DNA of 64,000 bases from Toxorhynchites rutilus septentrionalis (lineage: Eukaryota; Arthropoda; Insecta; Diptera; Culicidae). The stretch is taken from assembly GCF_029784135.1 (NCBI RefSeq), contig NC_073744.1:34090061-34154060 (forward strand), written 5' to 3'. Shown here in pieces: positions 54,889-64,000 of this stretch (its first letter is position 1; each line of letters opens with the position of its first letter). The position numbers and the translations under genes are program-made. The notes under the pieces were generated by a model. That model saw nothing but the letters and a program-made list of their open reading frames with translations. It ran no database searches and had not been told where the DNA came from.

Positions 54889-57660
54889 TTATGAGTTATG
54901 AAAAATAGTATTTTTTTGAAAAAATGGGAAAAAATGATTTTTTGGCAACCCAACCCAAAATGATCATCCTAATGATAGAAAATACGGATCTAATGTTTTG
55001 CGATAAAGAACAAAACTACCACTTTCACGAATATCTGAGAACCACTATATCGGTTTGACAGGGAATGGCTGTATATAAACATTTCCATCGCACTTCTAAG
55101 TGGATTGACACTATTTTCGTAACTAAAATAATTATTCAAGACACTTACATGTTGTTAAATTATCCTGAAGTTATTGAGAAATTGATTCCTAAACACAATT
55201 CTCAATAGAAAGTAATATTCACTACTTTAACCCATTGTCACCCCCTCTATGGGGTGAGATTGGGCTTTCATTTAATCGTAGTTTAGTGAAACATTAATAT
55301 TATTCAACAATTCCTTGAACACTTACGAGTGTTCATTAGAGAACATTTCTACGCAATCAGAATTGTGATTTACTCTAATTTACGATGGTTATTCAACAAA
55401 AAGTTTGAAAACTACCTTTTTTGATCCATTTTCATCCCCATCGACAGTACATCAAATTTTTCTAACATCATGATTGCATCTGGTTTCTTAGATTCATTTA
55501 GTTGGCTAAACGTTATTTATACAATTTTCGTACTGTAATGATCGAATGAATGGGGATGTATATAACGATTAAAAATTGTGATATATATGGAAACTGATTC
55601 ACTAGGTGCCCATTTGGATACCTAACTGCTTCACAAGGTTCCTATTTCGCTTAAACCGTTTAGAAGCGTTCCAATGTAATGCCAAACGGAACCATTGTGC
55701 ACACTTTTGAATGCAAGATTCCATTTCCTCGCAGCTACCCGAGGGTACAATTTTACCTTTTGCGAATATCAATCAAAATGGGCAAAAAAAGTTCAATTGC
55801 TTTCCCCTTGTTCTTTCCTCAGTCCACCACCACCGGCAAGAAACGGAAACGTAGGATTATCCTCTCGTTTCGAATCTTCTCTTCCGCATTCACCCATTCG
55901 TTCCACGTTGTTTGCCTGGAACGAAAACGGAAAGTGTCGAACAATGACGATCCTCAAGTGTAAGTCTTCTGCCAAGAATGGAAATGAGATAAAATACAAG
56001 AAAGTCAAACCGTTCCGCCGCTTCTGTCGTCGTTTCTCCGGCCAGCGAGGGTAGGATCGAGGCATTCGGTAATTATCTTTAATCCTGTTATAAGGGCTGA
56101 AGTTTTACGCCTTTGTAATAGTTCGGGATGGTTGTGTACATTGCAGAAAAAAGAGCCCACAAATTCCCTCTCACCGCTTGCGGCTTTTTTGCAATTTACC
56201 TGATTTTTTGTACCTTATTCCAAACTTTTTCCAATGCGCGCCGTGTTGGTTTTGCTGGTCCGCTGTTTGTTGTTCGGCAAATCTCTGAAAATCGGAAATG
56301 TACATGCTCATTTCGTATTCATTGGTTTAGTCGTGTCAATAGTGGCGAAGGGCGGCGGCAACCGCTTCGGCCGCACAGTCCGAACGAGTGATATTTTTCG
56401 ATTAATTGGTTCATGTTCAAATAAATATAAATGTAGTTTTTGATTAGATTGATCCGATTAAATTAGATTTCCGGTTTCCCCCGGCTGACCGCGACGCTGT
56501 TTGGTCATTTGGCAAATGAGTTATGGCCAGTTTGGAAGCCATCAAACGACGATGCATCGCTCGCTACCAATTTGGAAAGTTTGTGGTCGGTAGGGTTGTG
56601 TACAAAAATATTCGGCAGTTTGGCATTTGATTCCCCCTTTCCTATGTATCCCCCACAGAATAGATGCGATCTATGCGGGGCTCTCTGGGCCATCCTTCAC
56701 TGTTGACCTTCGGTAAATATTTCCCACAACTATTTCCAACACATCTAATCACATGTGGGCGGAGATTTATTCGGCCTGCAAAGTACCCTACTCCAACTTC
56801 GTGAGTGGCGAAATTCCGAGCAGAATTTCCTTCGTCGTCGTCATCGGCAGTCATATTATATTAATTTAATTAAATGGCCAACAACGGGAATTCCGTAACA
56901 GATTTCTCTGAGTAAATATTTGCGCTCGTATTATGAAATTGATGCAGCTCTATATGCGCATGGACTTGCCAAATCGGACAACTGGTTGCTGACCCAGGGG
57001 GGGACGAAGAGATGACGAGGGGGAGGTGATATGCCGGCTTTTCTCACTAACGATTATCCTCGGCTGACCGAGTTTTATAGTGATTGGATTAGCGATTAGG
57101 CCAATCCGACCGGTCGAACCGTTTGATGTTTAGCAAGATACAAATCATATTCGCGTCATCACGATATTCAATTCCAGCGAAACCATACCATGATTGATGA
57201 ACGCGTTTTAAAGTTATTACTTCGAGCTCTTTCGAGAGTGAGAGAGAAAGAAATGATCATGTTTTCCCATACTTGAAAGCCATTATCGGAGGCCAGTAAG
57301 GCCAGAGCGAGGCTGCACGGAGTGCCCAAAAATTCCCTTAAAATAAAATGTCTGTTCACAAACATTTGCCCGGAACAAATGAAATAAAATACTGAAATTT
57401 AATACGAACGACGACGGCTCTGGTCCGCCTTTTTTATTTCTTCGATGTGGATAATGATATTCTGCTTTTTCTTCCCCGATTATGGCGGCTGCTGTTGGTC
57501 CGCAATGAACTGACAGGGAGGCTGAAAAAAAAATTGAAAAAGATGATCACAGTGTGTGTATTTTTCATCGCTCTTTCATATATGCGATTGGATTTAAGTT
57601 TGCATCCGACGGTGAGAAAACATTAGTTGTATTCAAACAAAATGTGATAAACAAAATTTC
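54889..57660. other. Non-coding; MITE remnant then unique GC-richer DNA
   Basis: 54889-55070 is more AT-rich MITE sequence ('actatatcggtttgacagggaatgg', as at 32555). 55680-57650 is unique and GC-richer. Frames of 90-119 codons overlap in three phases around 55680-56060 without recognisable domains. No gene is supported. Confidence 0.4.
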
Positions 57661-57667
57661 ATAGATA

Positions 57668-57810
57668 TTGACGTAGGACTACGCCTAACAGCAGATCTGG
57701 AGGGTAAAATGATGATGAAAGATCCCGATCGCTTATAACTTGACGATCTCTTAATAGATCACAAAGATGTTTGCATCAATTGGCTATCAATATTCGTACG
57801 CAACTATAAG
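57668..57810 (+). repeat. GTAGGAC left-type end fragment
   Basis: TTGACGTAGGACTACGCCTAA followed by 'cgcttataacttgacgatctc' and 'gatgtttgcatcaattg' aligns with the left ends of A, B and C. The sequence then passes into AT-rich MITE text (57830-58060). Confidence 0.6.
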
Positions 57811-58126
57811 AAAATTATTTTAAAAATTTTGAATCAAATTTATTTTTTTCAGAAATTACTTTTTTCAAAAATTTATGAACTAGTGAACCGGTTCAGATGA
57901 TCGATATACATATCAAATTGATGCAAATTGATGAAAAGTCTTGATGAAGAAATATTATACTTGTGAAAAAAATATTGTTTTCGTATTTTTTGTTTTTTTT
58001 ATAGTTTACATGGCTAAAAATATCTATCTTTATATTTTTTTCCTAAAAGCTGAGTCGGTCATACAATTTCAAGTTTATGCTCGTTGTAAAGAGGACATTT
58101 CACAGAAAAAAACAAAAAGTCACAGG

Positions 58127-59010
58127 AGGGTTGTGTCCGAGACACGACCGCATAGCTGACGTAGGATTCCGTTAGGCTATCTTTGATTTTGGATATGTTG
58201 GAAAAAATACATCAGTAAACTCTTTGATAATGATAATGATTTGGTGGCTCTGTAAAGGGCCCTTTTGTTTGGTTGTTCGGTATTGTTTGTTCGCTCCACC
58301 AGTGTTTACCGAGTGAGGATGATAGAAGTATGGTAAACAGTCGTTGGATAATGCGTATCAGATAAATGATGCCGAAGTGGAACGAGATATGATGAAAACC
58401 GTCCTGTGTGATCCTAGATGAGATGCCTCCTGTGTTATGTATTGATGAAATGAAAAAAAAAAACTCACTAATGTAATATAAGATGATTACCAATACCGCA
58501 CACAATTGTCAATTTTTCTCATCAGTAAAAACTTGTTACTTTAATATAGAGAAAACATAGTTCAAATGGAAAAGGTAATTTTATTTTACAATTTTTACTT
58601 TCTGAGTGTTTATAAAGTGTACAGTGCAAGTCATTTTTAAAACAACTGCTACCATATACATTTTTACACCTACACTTGTGCTAAATTTTTCACAATACAC
58701 GATCGGTCATTGATGTGAAATTTTATGAAGCAACCAACATTAAAATTCCAAATTTAAATTATATTTGCTAAAATTAATCGCATACTCACCTTACTGGCAA
58801 TATAATAATGCCCCCGATTTGCATATAGCACCTAGGTTTTGATGTCTCTTTTAGGGAACACATTTCGATTGTAGCAGAAGCTCCTCCTTCTTTGTATTTG
58901 TATATGTATTTGCAATGCCTATTTCCCCCAGGCTGCTTGGTTTCGATGTCTCTGTTAGGGAACCGCCGCATGTGTCGTCAATTTCGATCAATCAAAAGAG
59001 GGTATTTCCG
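58127..59010. mobile_element. GTAGGAC-family element F (right-type end visible)
   Basis: The subterminal hairpin GTTGTGTC-cga-GACACGAC (58130-58148) is followed by 'cgcatagctgacgtaggattccg'. Inside are a minus-strand histone-type stem-loop and, at 58790-58980, two units of the 94-bp repeat seen inverted in copy C. The far end is not found. Confidence 0.5.
58215..58261 (-). promoter_or_regulatory. Histone-type stem-loop and downstream element
   Basis: The minus strand reads GGCCCTTTACAGAGCC (58246-58261), preceded by 'aacaaaag' and followed by 'accaaatcattatc', then 'atcaaagagtttactg', like the downstream elements in A and B. There is one unpaired stem position and the loop is TTAC. Upstream on the same strand, 'RSTSAS...CLP...HSV..GG' is vaguely like the H2B C-terminus (RSTITS...LLP...HAVSEG) but too degraded to claim. 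Confidence 0.45.
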
Positions 59011-59299
59011 TTACGATAGGGGTTGAGATTTTTCAATTTTTCGATAGTTAGTTTCATGAGATATATTATTTACTTCAATATAAAAAATGTTATGGAGTAT
59101 TTTGAATGGTATAGAATGCAATACAGATTTTAGAAAGTAATTGTACAGATGAAAAAGATGTCAGTATACCGGTGACAAAAATTAAACTGCTTGCCGGATA
59201 CTGACCGCTCTCAAAGATTCAATGACATAGTCTTTGTTACTTTCTAGGAATATATTTTATCCCAGGTCAACATATTGATTTGTTTGTTCCAGGCTGAAT

Positions 59300-59812
59300 A
59301 ATCTGAATTCACGATGCTACATGAACAGTCAAATGATTTTTATCTATCCATTCTCACCAATATCTACGAGGAATTTGACGCTGTTTCAATGTCCAATGCT
59401 ACTGAATTTGAAGATCATTTGAAAAACGGCAATAATTTTTATGTTGCGATGGCAGCAGAAGAAACTATCAGAACAATGAATGTCAAAGACAGATCATTTT
59501 TAAGGATATTTGTAGCAGTTCTTTCGTGGAGACGATCAAACAAATGAGAAGTAGATTCGATTCGACTCAAGGCTGCTGTTTCTAACGGTCTCACTATGCC
59601 TCACTCCTCAGATGAATATCAGAACAAGAATAAAAAATCAGTTTAGCAACGACACGATGAACTCAATTTTAGGATCGAACGATTTGATAGAACATCGTGG
59701 TGTACTTTTACAGCAAATCAGTGGTAAGTAAATGGAATATTTTGTAGAAAATGATACAGAATTTTGGAGGAAAAAATTTCCCTTCCGGTAAAGATGAAAA
59801 TGTGGCAACACT
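59300..59812 (+). mobile_element. hAT-like transposon relic, 5'-truncated
   Basis: The right end 'gatgaaaatgtggcaacactg' is the inverted form of the 923-1701 terminus (CAGTGTTGCCAC...). The frame from 59314 (MLHEQSNDFYLSIL...FEDHLKNGNN) continues after a frameshift with SSFVETIKQMRSRF and then LTMPHSS. These echo 1175-1260 on the minus strand. No intact transposase. Confidence 0.5.
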
Positions 59813-60096
59813 GGACACTAGCTGGTATTATATAATTACGTTGTTCTGCCGTATACATGATTTCTAGTGAATATTTTGGTTGGTAAATAAAAAAAGAATG
59901 TATCGAAAGTGTGTTTGAATGTTTGAATAACGATTTATAAAATTAATTGAATTTGATCGATAGAATGGAATGAATGTAACCATTTTAACGAAAGCGTGTT
60001 TGATGTTTATGCTGCCAAAAATGACGGTGCGAATTGTCATTCGATAAATCAAAAACGTGAAACGTTCGTAACTTTTGTGTTTTATCGAAAAGAAAA

Positions 60097-60240
60097 ATGT
60101 CGCACCGCTATATCATTGTGAAGCAATTCAGAATTATCAGTGCAATCAAGCATTTCATGTCGTATCTTTCCGGACTCGAGCATGATGACGGACCATTCTT
60201 TGATGGAGATCAAACGAATATTTGGGGATGGGATCTATGA
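60097..60240 (+). CDS. Candidate 47-codon small ORF
   Basis: From GAAAAATG the frame reads MSHRYIIVKQFRIISAIKHF, then a short linker and an acidic, aromatic C-terminus ending NIWGWDL and a TGA stop. It has a basic/hydrophobic first half and an acidic second half (EHDDGPFFDGD). No similarity to a family I know and no repeat partner in the window. It is in a unique stretch between a hAT relic and a MITE. It may be a small peptide gene, a terminal exon, or chance. Confidence 0.25.
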   Translation: MSHRYIIVKQFRIISAIKHFMSYLSGLEHDDGPFFDGDQTNIWGWDL

Positions 60241-60431
60241 CATACAGAGAAATGGAGTGCAGTAGACGATAACCCCGACGAAAATTAAAAAATAACCAAT
60301 TTTCTAATTCAATGTACCTAAAAAATGTAAGAATGTTAAATGTAAAAAAAAAATCTCACCCAAACGGATCGCAATTTTGTATTCTGAAATCGACTCAGAT
60401 TTGTGCCATTATTTTTCAAAGTATTCAAATA

Positions 60432-60655
60432 CAGTAAGTTATATCTAATTCGACATGTCAAGGCACCACTCTGTGTCGCATTGGAGGCGACACTTGACCT
60501 GTAATTGGACATTCACAATGACAGTGGTACAGTGTCGACGTTTGGTGGCGACTTTCAATGTGTGTCCCGAACTCGATTTTTACAAAAATGTCATATTAAA
60601 CTTGTCGCATTACATGTCTGTCTAATTAGCTAGATGGCGAATTAGATGTAACTTA
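60432..60655. mobile_element. pogo-like MITE, third copy
   Basis: It begins (TA)CAGTAAGTTATATCTAATTC and shares 'cgcattggaggcga', 'cctgtaattgg' and 'cagtggtacagtgtcga' with the MITE in elements A and B. The right end is degraded. Confidence 0.7.
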
Positions 60656-60659
60656 GAAG

Positions 60660-61895
60660 ACATAGTCCTGACCCTGACTTAACTATTTTTCTATAAATTT
60701 CCTTGTATTACAGTCAAAACTTCATCCATAATGTAAACTCATTATCAGACACAATTTTTTTTGCAAAGTTGCCACATTTGCACGTCTCGATTGGACTTGA
60801 TTAGAATGCAAAATTGCGATCCGTTCGAGAGATTTTGACTCGATCGGATTTCAGAATACGGTTGAGTAGTTGATCAGTAGGATCAGGAGTCGAAAAAATT
60901 ACATGATTGATCTCCTCGAGCGTATTTTTTCCACTAACCATACTAAAAATGTTTGTATGAGATAATCCTCCCGTTTGTCATTCTACCGAGTACGAGTAAT
61001 GTTGTAATAAAGCTCATTAAATACTTTATTTTCTGTTTGATCATCGTGTTGTAATGTCATGTGTAGTGCGCTTTGATCTGGCGATAGCAAAGGCTGTGTC
61101 GGCATTACTCATGATAGTCTCTCGCAAGTAAATGTATTCTTCATCACGCCGCTCCTGTTTATTGTGTCGTAGGAATCGCAGTCGTTTACTCTCCACCTTT
61201 GCTCATATGTCGACCATGAACTGTTGACACTGCTCACGACATCGTATGATTACAGTGTCCTGGCGCGTCGAATCATCATACGATACATATAAAAATGCAT
61301 CAAGCTCTCTTCACCTTCTTGTATGTTTCGTCTCCTCTAACCGCATGTTAATAAATATTAATTCAAAATAAGAAATAATGTTCATTATGAAGTCAATACG
61401 GCTAGGGGATTTTTCGTCAAGGAATTTTCTTCTGATTTGCACTGCGGTCTCATATATTCTAAAGCCTGTCACTCAGAATATATTCAAGGCGTGTTGTTTA
61501 GCATAAAAAACTCAACTAAGTGCTAATAAAAATAATGCAAGTAATACTACGTAGAGAAGATGAACGTTAGGGCCATTGCAGAAGATGGTGAAGAGCTTCA
61601 TATGAACGGTGTTTGTCGCCAATAAACTCCATATTATTGTTTATTCTTCGAATCACAATTTCTCGCGTCGCTGTGCAATCGCCCACTATAATTCCAGTGT
61701 CTTCAACAACATGCTCATTGGATCTGCACACATGCTCTCCAGTTGGTGTTTTACCAGGATTGTGAACAATAGCGTGGTTGTCATTTTGCATTCCGAGTAT
61801 ATGTGATATAAACGATTTGGGTTAATGGAAAATAATGAAAACTTGGGTTCAGATGTATATGTTGAAGTCAAACTTTAAAAAAAAATTAAAAAATT
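60660..61895. other. Non-coding, unique sequence
   Basis: No frame above 75 codons; overlapping small frames at 61567-61871 have no domain content. Nothing else recognised. Confidence 0.4.
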
Positions 61896-61900
61896 GTAAT

Positions 61901-62904
61901 GGGTTGTATCTAGGACACGACCGCAGTTTTCGACGTAGAACTACGGAATTATCTTATTCAATCCACTTGTTTATCACTTCGGATATTATTTTTTAATGCA
62001 TCGAAATTTTTGTAATAACTTTTTAGCTATTCATTTTTTTTTTACATCAGTAGACTCGGAAGAGTCGAGTAGAGTCGAAAGTTATCAGCAGTTCTCGTTT
62101 ATTTGGTTCAATTCTCATCAGACTTTCTCCTTCCTACTCAGATATCGATCACAAACTATGAAGCCTTTTGCTCCTATATTAGGCTTCAAATGTGATCGAA
62201 CCCCACAACACGCAACAGCAAGGTTACCCTGCTGGAATTTCATACTTCATACTTCCATGAAATATTCGTTTATCTAACTAAATGCAGTGTATATCTATAT
62301 TTCAAAATTTTGGATACTCTTCCATATCCGCACTAGCACAAAAAATTCTCGTATGCTGCTTTTCTTTGTCGTAGCACACCTCGATACAGAGGGCTTCCTC
62401 CCCTTGTATCGAGCTGTGTGTATGTGTATGAAATCAGCATTAGGCATGAATGATATCCGCTCGTTGTGTTATGCTAGCTCGCTCGCATCTGTGTTTTCAT
62501 TTTATTCTATTTTTGGTTTCCGCCTCTAACCCTGAGAAGGGCCCTTGTGGAAAGAAATTCTATTCCTGGCTTATTTAAACAAAACATGTTGAAAACGGGC
62601 AGAAACGAATGTATCAGTTGCTCGTTATTGACAGCTCTGTTCGGGAATGCACACAAATCGGCAGAATAAATGTATGGGAAAATGAGCATGCTTCCAGTTT
62701 TCATTAATTAAAACTGTTTAGGTATAAGTGGATTGCACTGTATAGTATATCAAACAAATTTTAGAGAATTTTCGATTCCATTGGTGTGCAAAGTATCAGA
62801 ATTTGTTTGCTGTGAAAATAGTTATTAACGTTAACTTTATTTCACAAAAACGTGACCTGTTTTCTGATTTGGTACCCTTCCTGGAAGACGTAGTTCTACG
62901 TCAA
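61901..62904 (-). mobile_element. GTAGGAC-family element E (both ends visible)
   Basis: The right-type end is at its left: GTTGTATC-tag-GACACGAC hairpin, then 'cgcagttttcgacgtagaactac'. The left-type end is at its right: 'gacgtagttctacgtcaa'. It is 1.0 kb. The interior has 'ctaaccctgagaagggcccttgtggaaagaaattctattcc', matching 35790-35820, and resembles 31330. No protein frame recognised. Confidence 0.6.
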
Positions 62905-62929
62905 AAAAAAATTATTCAGAAAAATAGAT

Positions 62930-63390
<461 letters not shown>

Positions 63391-64000
63391 CCATTATTTT
63401 TCTCCGCAGCATCCTCCAAATTGTTCACCGCCAGCAGCAGCGATTGATGGCACGCTTGAAACAAAACACGAGATTGGGGAACAAGGCGCACCGATGATAG
63501 GATCTGAAAGTACCAAGAGAGTGCGGATGCGTGGTGGTGGCGGTGGCCAGACAGGAAACCGTTTTGAAATATAATGGCTCTCCAGTGGTTTGAGACGCGC
63601 CATTTTTCAATCCATTTGACTCTACATCTCAGTCTCCTCTCCATTCTTCGCGTTCGCTCAAGAGCAACACGTGATTCGATGGGATGCTATAAAATGGAGT
63701 TTTGATGTACGAGTTGTTGGAGATAATAATGGTGATATAATAATAATGGAGATGGTGGTCCATTAACGATTGCTTCTCCCCTCACTCCGACAGCGTTTCT
63801 TTCTCACTGCTCCTCTGAAACTAAGTTCGGCTTTCGAAGCTGAAAGCTTGACTCAGAGTCGGTGGAATATAAAATGTGGTAGACTGTGGTTCTGCGCTAG
63901 CGGAGCACAATGAAATTCATTTATTAATTTATTTCCAGCCGGTTCTGCTTGCTGTGCTATTTAAGATAGATAAGAAAACTCTGCCGTTTTCTCTGAGTAT
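63391..64000. other. Non-coding, unique sequence
   Basis: Overlapping minus-strand frames of 60-90 codons (63372-63644) have no recognisable domain. No repeats shared with the rest of the window. Confidence 0.4.

Noticed and set aside
55679..56065. Overlapping 90-119 codon frames in three phases
   Set aside because: Mutually overlapping on both strands with biased composition; none shows a known motif.
62525..62542. Histone stem-loop-like 'aaccctgagaagggcc' (also 31331 and 35792)
   Set aside because: Loop is TCTC and the stem pairs poorly in each copy; it belongs to a different repeated block ('cccttgtggaaagaaa') and lacks a downstream element.

Overview
The window looks like repeat-rich intergenic (or very long intronic) DNA from a mosquito, most likely a culicine such as Aedes. 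The reasons are an intact DD37E Tc1/mariner transposon (a lineage known from mosquitoes), IR/DR Tc1 and mariner relics, TTAA-flanked and pogo-like MITEs, antisense RTE-type LINE tails, a tRNA-derived SINE, a 62-bp spliceosomal intron, and an AT-rich base composition. No bacterial features are present. Only two host-like coding loci are supported: a THAP zinc-finger gene (38779-39437, two exons) and a convergent SWIM zinc-finger exon (39442-39783). One complete transposase ORF is present (46458-47474). Nearly every other long reading frame is a shadow or a low-complexity artefact.

Layout. 1-8.5 kb: LINE, hAT and mariner relics and one member of a repeat family whose ends carry the motif GACGTAGGACTAC (called the GTAGGAC family here). 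8.5-17 kb: an AT-rich MITE with a TTAA element nested in it, a SINE, and a mariner-derived inverted repeat. 17.2-27.6 kb: a four-level nest. A palindromic AT-rich repeat was hit at TA by an IR/DR Tc1 element (18519-26048). The Tc1 was hit by a retrotransposon-like insert with a 20-bp target duplication (18957-24880). That insert contains GTAGGAC element A (19600-22568). 28-38.7 kb: mostly unique non-coding DNA broken by MITEs and LINE tails. 38.8-41.7 kb: the THAP/SWIM pair, with GTAGGAC element D beginning about 60 bp upstream of the SWIM reading frame. 44-50.8 kb: MITEs, an old broken Tc1/mariner transposase, an intact DD37E element beside its start codon, and GTAGGAC element B, the inverted sister of A. 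51-55 kb: a (TAG)74 microsatellite and a LINE flanked by a roughly 625-bp direct duplication. 55.7-64 kb: unique sequence, two or three more GTAGGAC ends, a hAT relic and a (TA)n tract.

The most unusual content is in elements A and B. Both carry pieces of replication-dependent histone H2A genes: the N-terminus, the core LQFPVGRIH and GAGAPVYL blocks, and the AAEVIELAGKAARD helix. They also carry a TATA/Inr-like promoter and histone-type 3' ends (a 16-nt stem-loop plus a purine-rich downstream element). This combination implies capture of genomic histone DNA, not of polyadenylated cDNA. Both copies carry the same pogo-like MITE at the same site, so the composite was assembled before it was copied. 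The family's subterminal hairpin keeps its base pairing while its sequence changes. All histone reading frames are broken, so any present function would lie in the DNA or RNA elements and not in a protein.
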